This document shows positions 7,278 through 16,510 of a DNA stretch of 56,283 bases, piece after piece (the first letter of the stretch is position 1; each line of letters opens with the position of its first letter). The notes beneath the pieces were generated by a model. It ran no database searches, had not been told where the DNA came from, and saw nothing but the letters and a program-made list of their open reading frames with translations. The translations under genes and the position numbers were made by a program. The DNA is taken from assembly GCA_903847975.1 (NCBI GenBank), contig CAINFC010000258.1, positions 1 to 56,283 on the forward strand. The letters are read 5' to 3'. The stretch comes from an uncultured Acidobacteriota bacterium. Lineage in GTDB: Bacteria; Acidobacteriota; UBA6911; CAINFC01.

Positions 7278-10200
7278 GCGCCCCGAACCGGAAGCCTCTG
7301 GGCACGGCCGGGCGCATGGCCCACGCCTTCATTGAATCCAAGCTGACTCCGCTGTTCATCGCCGCCTCGCTGCTGCTGGGGGTATTTGCGGTGATGGTTC
7401 TTCCCCGGGAGGAGGAACCGCAGATCATCGTGCCGATGATCGACGTCTTCGTGCAAATGCCCGGAGCTTCCGCCCGGGAAGTGGAAGAGCGGGTAACCAA
7501 GCCGATGGAAAAGCTGCTCTGGGAAATCCCCGGCGTGGAGTACGTGTACACCACCAGCAGTCCCGGATTCTGCATGGCGGTGGTCCGCTTCTACGTGGGG
7601 CAGAACGAGGAGCAGAGCATCGTCCGTCTGAACCAGAAGATGTTCGCCAACTTCGACATCATTCCTCCCGGCGTTTCCCAGCCACTGATCAAACCTCGCT
7701 ATATCGACGATGTGCCGATCCTGGCCCTGACTTTTTCCGGTGCCGGCTATGACCACTACCAGTTGCGGCGCATGGTGGCCCAGCTCGACGATGCGGTCAA
7801 GGCGGTGCCCGACGTGTCTTCCACGGCGATTCTGGGCGGCCAGCGGCGGCAGGTCCGGGTGCTGCTGGATGCCGGCAAGCTGGCCGCGGCCCGACTGGAT
7901 GTCGGGCGGCTGGCGGGAATGCTGCAGCAGACCAACCACGAGGCGCAGGCCGGAAGTTTCGAACGGCAGAACCGGGAGGTCCTGGTCCGTGTCGGCGGCT
8001 TCCTGAAGGACGCTGGCGAAGTGGGCCGCCTGGTGGTAGGCATCGCCGAAGGGCGCCCGATCTATTTGCGCGACGTGGCGGAGATCGTCGACGGACCGGA
8101 AGAACCGTCCCAGTATGTCTTTTTCGGCGCAGGTCCGGCCGGAAAAGAGCATGGCGGATCGAAGGTCGCCTCCGGGGGTGTGGCTCCGGCCGTCACCCTG
8201 GCCGTTTCCAAGCGTAAATCGACCAACGCCATCCAGGTGGCCGACAGCGTCCTGGAAAAAGTCCGCGAAACCGCGCCGCATTTCATTCCCGGCGATGTGC
8301 AGACCACCATCACCCGTCATTACGGGGAAACGGCTGCCGAAAAGTCGAATGAGCTTCTGTTCCACATGCTGCTGGCGGTCCTATCGGTAACCCTGCTGAT
8401 CGCCCTGACCCTGGGCTGGCGCGAATCGCTGGTGGTGGCCACGGCCATCCCGGTCACCCTGGCGCTGACCCTGGCCATCTTTTATTTTTACGGCTACACC
8501 CTCAACCGGATCACGCTCTTTGCCCTGATTTTCTCCATCGGCATCCTGGTGGACGACGCCATTGTGGTGGTGGAGAATATCGTCCGCCACTCGCGGCTGC
8601 CGGAAAACCACGGCCGATCCCTGACGGATATCGCCGTGGAGGCCGTGGATGAAGTCGGCAATCCGACCATCCTGGCCACCATGACCGTCATTGCCGCCAT
8701 TCTGCCCATGGCCTTTGTGGGCGGACTGATGGGCCCCTACATGCGGCCCATCCCCATCGGGGCCTCGGCGGCCATGATCTTTTCCCTGATCGTTGCCTTC
8801 CTGGTCACCCCCTGGGCGGCGGTCCGTTTTCTCAAGAGTCACAGTGCCCACGGGGGACACGGCGAAGAGGCCGAAGGGAAGGCCACGCTGCTTTACCGCG
8901 TGTTCATGGGACAGCTGCTCCAGGAAAAATGGAAGCGGTACGGCTTCCTGGCGCTGGTCCTGGTGCTGCTCGGCGGATCCATGGCCTTTGTGGCCCTGAA
9001 GTGGGTGACGGTGAAGATGCTGCCTTTCGACAACAAGAGCGAATTCCAGGTGATCGTGGACATGCCCGAGGGCAGCTCGCTGGAGGAGACCGCGGCAGCC
9101 ACCCAGGCCCTGGCCGCTGCGGTGGCCCGGGAACCGGAGGTGACCGATTACCAGCTCTACATCGGGGTGGCTTCCCCCTACAACTTCAACGGCATGGTCC
9201 GGCACTACTACCTGCGGCGCGGAGCCAGCGTGGCCGACATCCAGGTCAACCTGCTGCCCAAAGGAGAGCGCTCCGCGCAGAGCCACGATGTGGCCAAGCG
9301 TGTCCGGCCGATCCTGACCCCGATCGCCGAGCGCTACGGGGCGCGTATCAAGGTGGCCGAGGTGCCCCCCGGCCCGCCGGTGCTCCAGACCCTGGTGGCG
9401 GAAATTTACGGGCCGAACTACAACCGGCAGATGGAAATCGCCCGCGAGATCCGGCAGGTCTTCGAGAAGACACCGGGGGTGGTGGACGTGGACTGGTACG
9501 TGGAGGACGACCAGGAAGAAGCCGTTTTCCAGATCGACCGTGAAAAGGCGGCGCGCCACGGCATTTCCAGCCAGCAGATCGCCGGGGCTCTGCAGATCGC
9601 CCTGAACGGCATGCCGGTCGGGCTGCTTCACCAGGCGTCGGAAAAGGAGGACGTCCCCATTCTGCTCCGCCTGCCGCGCCCGGCCCGCTCCGGGACGGAC
9701 GAACTGCTCCGGCTTCATGTCCAGTCTCCCTCCGGGCAGATGGTTCCTCTTTCCGAGCTGACCACGGTGAAAAAGCAGATGGTCGGCAAGAGCATCTACC
9801 ACAAGAACCTGATGCCGGTGGTCTACGTAACCGGGGATGTCGGCGGGGCGGAGGAGAGTCCGGTCTACGCCATCCTGAAGATGAACGAGACCATTTCCCG
9901 ACTGAAGATCCCCGAAGGGTATGAGATCGAGCGCTACACGGCGACCCAGCCGTTCACCGACGTCAAATATGCCATGAAGTGGGACGGCGAATGGCACATC
10001 ACCTACGAGGTTTTCCGCGACCTGGGGCTGGCGTTCGCCGCCGTCCTGGTGCTGATCTACATCCTGGTGGTGGGCTGGTTCCAGTCGTTCGCCACTCCCC
10101 TGGTGATCATGGCGGCCATCCCGTTTTCGCTGGTGGGCATCCTGCCGGCCCATGCCGCCATGGGCGCTTTCTTCACCGCGACCTCCATGATCGGCTTCAT

Positions 10201-10510
10201 CGCCGGGGCGGGGATCGTGGTGCGCAATTCCATTATCCTAGTCGATTTCGTCGAGCTGCGCATGGCCCAGGGCATGCCTCTGGACCAGGCGGTGATCGAC
10301 GCCGGGGCGGTACGCTTCCGCCCGATGCTGCTCACCGCCGCGGCGGTGGTGGTCGGTGCGGCGGTGATCCTTTTCGATCCCATCTTCCAGGGCCTGGCCA
10401 TCTCGCTTATGGCCGGAGAGGTCGCTTCTTTGCTGCTGTCCCGCATGACCGTGCCGGTGCTGTACTTCGTCCGCGGCATGCAGGAACTCAAGAAAAAATT
10501 AAAAAAATAG
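7274..10510 (+). CDS. RND-family inner-membrane efflux pump (AcrB/MexF superfamily)
   Basis: The 1078-residue pump has the duplicated RND architecture: TM1 near residue 30, the first porter region, TM2-6 (about 360-520), TM7 near 560, the second porter region, and TM8-12 (about 900-1060). TM4 carries the proton-relay pair in [15 protein letters not shown] (D427, D428). A Gly/His-rich loop precedes TM7. It exports substrates with the MFP and TolC proteins encoded upstream. Membership of an operon with sulfur-redox genes suggests that the substrate may be a toxic sulfur compound or thiophilic metal complex, but the protein itself does not show this. Confidence 0.93.
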   Translation: MSAPNRKPLGTAGRMAHAFIESKLTPLFIAASLLLGVFAVMVLPREEEPQIIVPMIDVFVQMPGASAREVEERVTKPMEKLLWEIPGVEYVYTTSSPGFCMAVVRFYVGQNEEQSIVRLNQKMFANFDIIPPGVSQPLIKPRYIDDVPILALTFSGAGYDHYQLRRMVAQLDDAVKAVPDVSSTAILGGQRRQVRVLLDAGKLAAARLDVGRLAGMLQQTNHEAQAGSFERQNREVLVRVGGFLKDAGEVGRLVVGIAEGRPIYLRDVAEIVDGPEEPSQYVFFGAGPAGKEHGGSKVASGGVAPAVTLAVSKRKSTNAIQVADSVLEKVRETAPHFIPGDVQTTITRHYGETAAEKSNELLFHMLLAVLSVTLLIALTLGWRESLVVATAIPVTLALTLAIFYFYGYTLNRITLFALIFSIGILVDDAIVVVENIVRHSRLPENHGRSLTDIAVEAVDEVGNPTILATMTVIAAILPMAFVGGLMGPYMRPIPIGASAAMIFSLIVAFLVTPWAAVRFLKSHSAHGGHGEEAEGKATLLYRVFMGQLLQEKWKRYGFLALVLVLLGGSMAFVALKWVTVKMLPFDNKSEFQVIVDMPEGSSLEETAAATQALAAAVAREPEVTDYQLYIGVASPYNFNGMVRHYYLRRGASVADIQVNLLPKGERSAQSHDVAKRVRPILTPIAERYGARIKVAEVPPGPPVLQTLVAEIYGPNYNRQMEIAREIRQVFEKTPGVVDVDWYVEDDQEEAVFQIDREKAARHGISSQQIAGALQIALNGMPVGLLHQASEKEDVPILLRLPRPARSGTDELLRLHVQSPSGQMVPLSELTTVKKQMVGKSIYHKNLMPVVYVTGDVGGAEESPVYAILKMNETISRLKIPEGYEIERYTATQPFTDVKYAMKWDGEWHITYEVFRDLGLAFAAVLVLIYILVVGWFQSFATPLVIMAAIPFSLVGILPAHAAMGAFFTATSMIGFIAGAGIVVRNSIILVDFVELRMAQGMPLDQAVIDAGAVRFRPMLLTAAAVVVGAAVILFDPIFQGLAISLMAGEVASLLLSRMTVPVLYFVRGMQELKKKLKK

Positions 10511-10520
10511 GAGAACAACC

Positions 10521-10709
10521 ATGACAGTAAATCGCTACCTACGAATGATGGCCGGTTTTTTCACCATGCTGAGCGTTGTGCTGAGCATCTACCACAGTCC
10601 GAACTGGCTGTGGTTCACCGGCTTTGTCGGCCTCAACCTGTTTCAATCGGCATTTACCGACTGGTGTCCGGCCATGACCATCCTGCGCAAGCTGGGAATC
10701 AAGGATTAG
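10521..10709 (+). CDS. DUF2892 small inner-membrane protein (YgaP transmembrane-domain-like)
   Basis: The 62-residue protein has two hydrophobic helices. It matches the DUF2892 pattern: an N-terminal MTVNRYLRMMAG start, a GLNLFQSAFTDWCP segment, and an ILRKLG end. In E. coli YgaP the same module anchors a rhodanese domain in the membrane. DUF2892 proteins frequently sit beside rhodaneses and sulfur genes (established association), which fits here. The gene starts 10 bp after the RND stop with AGGAG upstream, so it is in the same operon. Confidence 0.85.
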   Translation: MTVNRYLRMMAGFFTMLSVVLSIYHSPNWLWFTGFVGLNLFQSAFTDWCPAMTILRKLGIKD

Positions 10710-10723
10710 TTAAAAAACCGAAC

Positions 10724-12289
10724 ATGCGACGCATTGGACTTTTCATTCTGGCGGCGGCGGCCGCCGCTTTTCTGATGGCGGTTCTGCTGCCCGGCCGGAG
10801 CACGGCCCAGCCGCCGCTGGCCGCCCTCCGGGCCCGGTTCCAGAAAAAGGAGAAGGCCTCCATCGATCACACCCGGTTTGCGCAGCTGAAGCAGAAATTC
10901 ACCCGGCCGCAGGAAGTGACCGCGGCCTGCATTTCCTGCCACAACGGCCGGCACAGGGAAGTCATGCAGTCCAGCCACTGGAGCTGGGAGCGCCTGGAGT
11001 ACATCCAGGGCAAGGGGATCCGCCCTCTGGGAAAAAAGAACGCGCTGAACAACTTCTGCATCGGCATTGCCGGCAACGAGCCCTCCTGCAACAAGTGCCA
11101 CGCCGGTTACGGCTGGGCGGATCCGACCTTCGATTTCCAAGACCCGCTGCTGGTCGACTGCCTGGCCTGCCACGATAACAGCAATCTTTATGTCAAGGCG
11201 TCGGGGGCGGCGGGAATGCCGGATCCGGCCATCGATTTGAGCCAGGTGGCCCAGCAGGTCGGCAGGCCGCAGCGCACCAACTGCGGCACCTGCCACTTCT
11301 TCGGCGGGGGGGGCAACAACGTCAAGCACGGCGACCTGGAAAAATCCCTCTTCGACCCCTCGCGAGACCTGGATGTGCACATGGCTTCGTCCGGGCCGGA
11401 TATGCAGTGCGTCGACTGCCACACCGCCCGGCAGCACCGCATGCTGGGAAAGATGTATTCCATTTCCTCCATGAACCGCGACCGGGTGGAGTGCGAAACC
11501 TGTCATGGAACCCTGCCCCACGTCGACGACGTGGTCAACCGGCACACCCTGAAGGTGGCCTGCCAGACCTGTCATATTCCGGAATACGCCAAGGAGGCCC
11601 CGACCAAGCTTACCTGGGACTGGTCCACCGCCGGGCGGCTGAAGGACGGCAAGCCGTATGAGGTGAAAGACGCGAACGGCGTGGAGACCTATTCGTCGAT
11701 CAAGGGATCATTCACCTGGGGAAAGAAGCTCAAGCCGGAATATGTCTGGTTCAACGGCACCGCCGGCCATTACATGTTCGGCGATCCGATCGATCCCGGT
11801 CAAACGGTAAAAATCAACGAACTCTACGGCAGCTATGAGGATCCCGATTCCAAAATCGTTCCGGTCAAGGTGCACCGGGCCCGGCAGATCTACGACACAC
11901 GGTTTAAATACCTGATCCAGCCCAAAACCGTTTCCACCCAGGCCGGAGACGGCGGCTTCTGGAAGGAATTCGACTGGCAGAAGGCCGCCTCGGAAGGGAT
12001 GAAGAGAATCGACCTGCCCTTCAGCGGTTCGTATGGTTTTGTGAATACGGAAATGGTCTGGCCGGTCAATCACATGATCTCCTCCAGGGAGCGGACCGTG
12101 GGTTGCGCCGAGTGCCACACCCGGCAGCAGGGGCGGCTGGCCGCGCTGAAAGGTTTCTACCTTCCCGGGCGGGATTACCACCCCTGGGTGGAAACCTTCG
12201 GGACGGCGCTCATCGGCTTGACGCTGGCCGGGGTACTGGTCCACGGATCGGCAAGAGTATTCTTTTGGCGGCGGAGAAGGAGGCAGTAA
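10724..12289 (+). CDS. Octaheme c-type cytochrome, tetrathionate reductase family
   Basis: The 521-residue protein has an N-terminal export signal (about 1-28) and eight CXXCH heme sites at C69, C122, C146, C187, C229, C257, C280 and C461. A C-terminal membrane helix (about 490-515) is followed by an Arg-rich tail. Eight hemes with seven clustered N-terminally and one distal match the octaheme tetrathionate reductase (OTR) family. OTR reduces tetrathionate, nitrite and hydroxylamine in vitro, and its physiological substrate is debated. The start at ATG 10724 is where the signal begins. The stop abuts the cytochrome b gene, its likely quinol-linked membrane partner. It probably faces the periplasm. 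Confidence 0.9.
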   Translation: MRRIGLFILAAAAAAFLMAVLLPGRSTAQPPLAALRARFQKKEKASIDHTRFAQLKQKFTRPQEVTAACISCHNGRHREVMQSSHWSWERLEYIQGKGIRPLGKKNALNNFCIGIAGNEPSCNKCHAGYGWADPTFDFQDPLLVDCLACHDNSNLYVKASGAAGMPDPAIDLSQVAQQVGRPQRTNCGTCHFFGGGGNNVKHGDLEKSLFDPSRDLDVHMASSGPDMQCVDCHTARQHRMLGKMYSISSMNRDRVECETCHGTLPHVDDVVNRHTLKVACQTCHIPEYAKEAPTKLTWDWSTAGRLKDGKPYEVKDANGVETYSSIKGSFTWGKKLKPEYVWFNGTAGHYMFGDPIDPGQTVKINELYGSYEDPDSKIVPVKVHRARQIYDTRFKYLIQPKTVSTQAGDGGFWKEFDWQKAASEGMKRIDLPFSGSYGFVNTEMVWPVNHMISSRERTVGCAECHTRQQGRLAALKGFYLPGRDYHPWVETFGTALIGLTLAGVLVHGSARVFFWRRRRRQ

Positions 12290-12946
12290 ATGAGGAAAGG
12301 AGAATTGGTTTACCGGTCGTTTGAGCGCTTCTGGCACTGGATGCAGGCGGCGCTGATTCTTTTCCTGGCGCTGACCGGGTTTGAAATCCACGGCTCGCTG
12401 CCGTTTTTCGGCTTCGGAAACGCGGTCCGATATCATGCCGCCGCTGCCCTGTGCTTCCTGGTGCTGGTGGCCTTTGCCGTCTTCTGGCATTTCACCACCG
12501 AGGAATGGAGGCAGTACCTGCCCACCCGGAAAAACCTGCGGGCCCAGGCGGAATACTATCTCCATGGCATTTTCCGCAATGCTCCGCATCCTACCCGGAA
12601 GCACCCCCTGCGCAAGCTGAACCCGCTGCAGAAGCTGGTTTACGCCGGGCTGAAGGTGTTCCTTATCCCGCTGATGGCCGCTTCCGGCCTGCTCTACATG
12701 GTTTACCGCTACCCGGAAAGGCACGAGGTGCGGTCGCTGACAATCGGCATGCTGGAGCCCATCGCCGTGCTGCACACCCTGGGCGCCTTTTTTATGGTGG
12801 CCTTTTTGATTGCCCACCTCTATCTGATCACCACCGGGCAGACCCTCACCTCGAACCTGAAAGCGATGGTGACCGGGTATGAAGAATTTCCGGAGGAACC
12901 CGAACCGGAGGCTCCCGCAACCGCTGCCGTGCAAGGAGGACTGTGA
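12290..12946 (+). CDS. Cytochrome b membrane subunit (b561/Ni-Fe-hydrogenase b-type superfamily)
   Basis: The 218-residue protein has four hydrophobic helices. Histidines sit at FERFWHWMQ, RYHAAAAL, VFWHF, VLHTLGAFF and IAHLYLITTG, positions consistent with ligating two b hemes. It has a Pro/Glu-rich C-terminal tail. It starts directly after the octaheme cytochrome stop (TAAATG, with AGGAGG upstream). It is best read as the quinol dehydrogenase that moves electrons between the quinone pool and the octaheme cytochrome. Confidence 0.88.
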   Translation: MRKGELVYRSFERFWHWMQAALILFLALTGFEIHGSLPFFGFGNAVRYHAAAALCFLVLVAFAVFWHFTTEEWRQYLPTRKNLRAQAEYYLHGIFRNAPHPTRKHPLRKLNPLQKLVYAGLKVFLIPLMAASGLLYMVYRYPERHEVRSLTIGMLEPIAVLHTLGAFFMVAFLIAHLYLITTGQTLTSNLKAMVTGYEEFPEEPEPEAPATAAVQGGL

Positions 12947-12950
12947 GACG

Positions 12951-13478
12951 ATGACTTCCAGATACATGAACCCCTACCTGGCGGGATTTCTGCTCGGGCT
13001 GGTGCTGCTGTCCGCGGTCTTTATCAGCGGTCGGGGCCTGGGCGCCAGCGGTGCCGTCAAGAGCCTGGTCGGCGAAGCGGTGTACCGCGTGGCTCCGGCG
13101 CACGCCGCGCAATCTCCGTTCTACAGCTCCTATGTCGGCCGGGACAAGGAGCCGGCCTGGAAAACCTGGCTGGTCTTTGAGGTGGCCGGCGTCATTCTGG
13201 GGGGATTCCTTTCCGGGCTGGCCTCCGGGCGCCTTCGCTGGGTGACCGAAGCCGGCCCCGGCGTCTCCCGGACGCGGCGATGGGGCCTGGCGACCCTGGG
13301 GGGGGCGCTGTTCGGCATCGGCGCGCAGTTGGCGCGGGGATGCACCAGCGGCGCGGCCTTGAGCGGCATGGCGGTTCTTTCCACCGCCGGCTTCGTAACC
13401 ATGATGGCCATTTTCGGAACCGGCTATGCCTGCGCCTTTTTCGCGCGCCGGCTCTGGATCGGGACCAAGGGAGCGTGA
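12951..13478 (+). CDS. YeeE/YedE sulfur-transport membrane protein, half 1
   Basis: The 175-residue protein has four or five hydrophobic segments and the signature ARGCTSGAALSG with C131, the conserved cysteine of one YeeE half. YeeE imports thiosulfate through serial cysteine relays (established for E. coli and Spirochaeta TsuA). The ATG at 12951 is preceded by AAGGAGGA; the frame is open to 12879 but that extension overlaps the cytochrome b coding end. It pairs with the adjacent second half 3 bp downstream, suggesting a split two-gene transporter. Confidence 0.88.
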   Translation: MTSRYMNPYLAGFLLGLVLLSAVFISGRGLGASGAVKSLVGEAVYRVAPAHAAQSPFYSSYVGRDKEPAWKTWLVFEVAGVILGGFLSGLASGRLRWVTEAGPGVSRTRRWGLATLGGALFGIGAQLARGCTSGAALSGMAVLSTAGFVTMMAIFGTGYACAFFARRLWIGTKGA

Positions 13479-13481
13479 ACC

Positions 13482-14678
13482 ATGGGACCGTTCGTACCGG
13501 AACTGATATCGGATTCGCTGAACCTGGTGGTGGCGCTGGTGGTGGGGATCGGCTTCGGAGCCGTGCTGGAGCAGGCCGGCTTTTCCTCCTCCCGGCGCCT
13601 GGCCGGGGTTTTTTACGGATATGACTTTACCGTGCTGCGCGTATTTTTCACCGCGGCGGTGACGGCCATGAGCGGAATTCTCCTGCTCGGCTATTTCGGT
13701 TTTCTTGATCTGGAGGCCATCTATATCAACCCGACCTGGCTGCAGCCAGCCATCGTCGGAGGAGTGATCATGGGGGTCGGATTCATCCTCGGCGGCTACT
13801 GTCCGGGAACCTCCGTGGTGGCCGCGGCCATCGGCAAGCTGGACGGACTCTTTTTCGTTCTGGGCGGGTTTCTCGGCGTGTATGCCTTCGCCGAGCTTTA
13901 CCCCCGGTTTCAAACCTTCAACGATTCCACTTCCCTTGGCGCGCTGCGGGTCTACGATTCGCTGGGGATCCCGGCGGGCTGGTTCGCCTTTGCCCTGATT
14001 GCCATGGCGGTCATGGCTTTTGCCGTCACCACCGTAATCGAAAAGAAGGTCAACCCGGAAGGGGCTCCTTCCCTGGCCTTCTCTACCCGGCGGCACCTTG
14101 CGGCCGGGGCGCTATTGCTGGGGCTCGGCCTGGTCTTTCTCTTTCTGCCGGATCGCAAAACCCGCCTGATCGAGTCGGTGTCCGCCGCCGGTTATGCGGA
14201 TTCTCATCCGGTGAAGCGGATGCCGGTCGACGAACTGGCCTTCCTCCTGGTGGAGAAGGTGCCGGATCTTCTGATCGTCGACGTCCGTTCCGCGGAGCGG
14301 TTTTCCGCTCTGGCTCTGCCCGGCTCGGTCCATGCGCCGCTGCGCGATCTTTTCGGTAAGGAATGGATATCCTCTTTCTCGCCGCGACGGGTGAAAAAAG
14401 TGCTGGTGGGAGGCGACGAAAAGGAAGGCGTGGTGGCCGCCGCGCTGCTCCGGGAGCTGGGCTACGAAAATGTTTCGGCCCTGGAGGGGGGTCTGGACAA
14501 ATTCCGTGCCACCATCCTCGAGCCGGCGGCTTTTGTTCCTGCCGGCAACCGGTGGGACGGAGCGCTGAAGGAGTTTCGCGAAAAAGCCCGGGTGGAAATC
14601 CGGAAGCAGATCGCGGAGAGCGCGAAAAAGAGCGCCGCGCCGCCCAAAAAGGAGAAGAAGATCCAGGGCGGATGCTGA
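13482..14678 (+). CDS. YeeE/YedE half 2 fused to a cysteine-less rhodanese-like domain
   Basis: The 398-residue protein has an N-terminal multi-helix membrane part (about 10-195) with the second YeeE signature GGYCPGTS (C107). A further membrane helix follows at about 207-225, then a rhodanese homology domain (about 240-345). The rhodanese fold cues are present (LLIVDVRSAERF, PGSVHAPL, ELGYENVSALEGGLDKF). The active-site loop after strand KKVLVGG, however, reads DEKEG and has no cysteine, so sulfurtransferase chemistry is unlikely. A Lys/Ala-rich tail ends in a terminal Cys. It is the last gene of the sulfur/redox operon. The domain may bind a partner or deliver substrate (inference). Confidence 0.88.
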   Translation: MGPFVPELISDSLNLVVALVVGIGFGAVLEQAGFSSSRRLAGVFYGYDFTVLRVFFTAAVTAMSGILLLGYFGFLDLEAIYINPTWLQPAIVGGVIMGVGFILGGYCPGTSVVAAAIGKLDGLFFVLGGFLGVYAFAELYPRFQTFNDSTSLGALRVYDSLGIPAGWFAFALIAMAVMAFAVTTVIEKKVNPEGAPSLAFSTRRHLAAGALLLGLGLVFLFLPDRKTRLIESVSAAGYADSHPVKRMPVDELAFLLVEKVPDLLIVDVRSAERFSALALPGSVHAPLRDLFGKEWISSFSPRRVKKVLVGGDEKEGVVAAALLRELGYENVSALEGGLDKFRATILEPAAFVPAGNRWDGALKEFREKARVEIRKQIAESAKKSAAPPKKEKKIQGGC

Positions 14679-14761
14679 GCTGGTCGGTTGTTGCCGCATG
14701 CCTCTTTTCTGACGGCCCGGCAAGGCATCGCCAACTCCCGGCGACAGGCTCTTTTGCTATT

Positions 14762-14836
14762 CTTCCCGTCCTTCCGTATCTTCCTGTGAGCCCAATCCTG
14801 CACAGGAAGACGGGAAGATCCGGAAGATCCGGAAGA
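14762..14836. repeat. REP-like palindromic element, copy 1
   Basis: The left arm CTTCCCGTC...CTTCCTGTG and right arm CACAGGAAGACGGGAAG (14801-14817) are complementary. A short GATCCGGAA direct repeat follows. A similar core recurs at 35297-35318 and 36776-36796, always intergenic. Confidence 0.6.
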
Positions 14837-14931
14837 AAGAAGCCAGGGCCGGGGCATTCCATCACGGCGCCAATCACATCGGTTTTTTCAGGACATCCGC
14901 CAACCGCCGATCGCCGGGGCGGTTAAGGCAC

Positions 14932-14960
14932 TTGATTTCATCCGGGCGGCCCTGTAAACT
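14932..14960 (+). promoter_or_regulatory. Sigma70-like promoter of the amino-sugar operon
   Basis: TTGATT (14932-14937) and TAAACT (14955-14960) are separated by 17 bases. Transcription from about 14967 gives a roughly 54-base leader to the aminotransferase ATG at 15021. Confidence 0.6.
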
Positions 14961-15020
14961 AATGGGCTTGTGGGAAAGCGAAAAGCACTTTCCAATCCTA
15001 AGTTCAAATCCTTCAAACAT

Positions 15021-16415
15021 ATGACCTATTCAATCGATTGGGCCAGGGTCAACCTGGCAGAGGTTCCACGCCTGGTGTCGTCGGAAAGACCGGGGCCCAG
15101 GTCCAGGGAAATGCATGGCAGAGCTTCGCGCCTCACCAAAGGGCTCTCCAGCCAGGTCAAGCTTTTTCCGGTAGTGTTCGAGAGGGGATACGGCTGCACT
15201 TTGACCGACGTCGACGGGAACGTGTACCTGGATTTTTCTTCCGGAATTTATGTCACCACGTTAGGCCACTGCCACCCCAAGGTGACGGAAGCGGTGCAGA
15301 AGGCATCCGGCCAGCTGATGAACTGCCACGATTTTACTACGCCTGTCAAACTCGAGCTGCTGGAAAAACTCGTCGAGGTGATGCCGGGCGACCTTCGCGG
15401 TGTTCAGCTTTACGACAGCGGGACTACGGCGGTCGAAGCGGCGCTCCGGGTCTGTCGGGCCGCCACCGGCAGGTTTGAAATGCTTTCCTGCTTTGCCGAC
15501 TTTCACGGAAAAAGCGGGCATTCCGTGAGCCTGGCGCGAATGAACCGGCAGAACGGCGCCGGAAGGACCCCCGGTTTCTACATGCTCCCTAGGCCCAATA
15601 CCTACCGCCCGCTCTTCACCCGGGCCGACGGCAGCTGCGACACGGAAGCCTATCTTCAGTTTTTTGACCAGTTCATTCTTGAGGCGACCACCGGCCAGAT
15701 TGCCGGAATCATCCTGGAGCCGATTCAGGGCTGGGCCGGTTCCATTTTCCCCCCCGATGATTTCTTCCCGAAGCTTCGGCAGTGGTGCGACCGGCGTGGA
15801 ATTCTCCTCGTAGCCGATGAAGTTCTGACCGGCATGGGCCGTACCGGGAAGTACCTGGCGATGGAGCACTGGGGGGTGGTGCCGGACATCGTAACCCTCG
15901 GCAAGGGATTCGGAAACGGTTTTCCCGTCACCGCCATGGTGGTCCGGGAACCTTACGCCGAGTCGGTCGAGGGGATCAGCGCTTCCACCAGCTACGGCGG
16001 AAATCCGATGGCCTGTGCCGCCGCGCTGGCTTCCATCCGGGCCATCCAGGAAGAAGGATTGCTGGAAAATGCCGAGCGCCTGGAGGCGTATTTCACACGC
16101 CGGCTGAAAAAGATAAAAGAGGCTCATCCGATCGTCGGGGATGTGCGCGGCAAGGGGTGCCTGCTGGGCGTGGAGCTGGTAAAGGATCGGGGCACCAAGG
16201 AGCCCTTTGATGAGGCCGGAAGGTTCGTCTACCAGGAAGCCTTTCGCCAGGGATTGGCCTGGATTCCGGCCGGCCACATCCTGAGAATGAGCCCGCCGAT
16301 TGTCATGGATGTCGAAGCGGCGGCCCGGGGCCTGGATATCATTGAGGAGGCCATCTGGAAAGCGGAAAAGGAATTCGGCTTTACCGGCTCTCCGAAGGAA
16401 TGTGCCGCCGGCTGA
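15021..16415 (+). CDS. Class III PLP-dependent aminotransferase
   Basis: The product is 464 residues from ATG 15021. The start is uncertain: no strong ribosome site precedes it, and an in-frame GTG at 14970 and ATG at 15111 exist. Class III motifs are clear: an LTDVDGNVYLDFSSGI block, YDSGTTAVEAALRVCRAATGR for phosphate binding, ILEPIQGWAG, the LLVADEVLTGMGRTGK block, and the Schiff-base lysine in TLGKGFGNGFP (K295). The family includes GABA, ornithine and omega-amino acid aminotransferases and glutamate-1-semialdehyde mutase. As first gene of an amino-sugar-type operon it may transaminate a sugar or amino-acid product. The precise substrate is unknown. Confidence 0.88.
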   Translation: MTYSIDWARVNLAEVPRLVSSERPGPRSREMHGRASRLTKGLSSQVKLFPVVFERGYGCTLTDVDGNVYLDFSSGIYVTTLGHCHPKVTEAVQKASGQLMNCHDFTTPVKLELLEKLVEVMPGDLRGVQLYDSGTTAVEAALRVCRAATGRFEMLSCFADFHGKSGHSVSLARMNRQNGAGRTPGFYMLPRPNTYRPLFTRADGSCDTEAYLQFFDQFILEATTGQIAGIILEPIQGWAGSIFPPDDFFPKLRQWCDRRGILLVADEVLTGMGRTGKYLAMEHWGVVPDIVTLGKGFGNGFPVTAMVVREPYAESVEGISASTSYGGNPMACAAALASIRAIQEEGLLENAERLEAYFTRRLKKIKEAHPIVGDVRGKGCLLGVELVKDRGTKEPFDEAGRFVYQEAFRQGLAWIPAGHILRMSPPIVMDVEAAARGLDIIEEAIWKAEKEFGFTGSPKECAAG

Positions 16416-16510
16416 AACGGGTCTGCCGATGTGCCGCAGCCGCATGACGGCGGAAAGACGGTATTCATCCCCGGACCCTGAAGGCAAGGTGAAATCAGCA
16501 GAGGACCACG

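Larger units (their letters stand above)
14679..15020. other. Intergenic region with palindromic repeat and promoter
   Basis: This 342-bp gap separates the sulfur operon from the amino-sugar operon. It holds one copy of the REP-like repeat (14762-14836) and the promoter at 14932-14960. I see no gene or clear terminator. Confidence 0.6.

Noticed and set aside
10724-12289. Calling the octaheme cytochrome a proven tetrathionate reductase.
   Set aside because: The family is clear from eight CXXCH sites, but members vary in substrate, so only the family is claimed.
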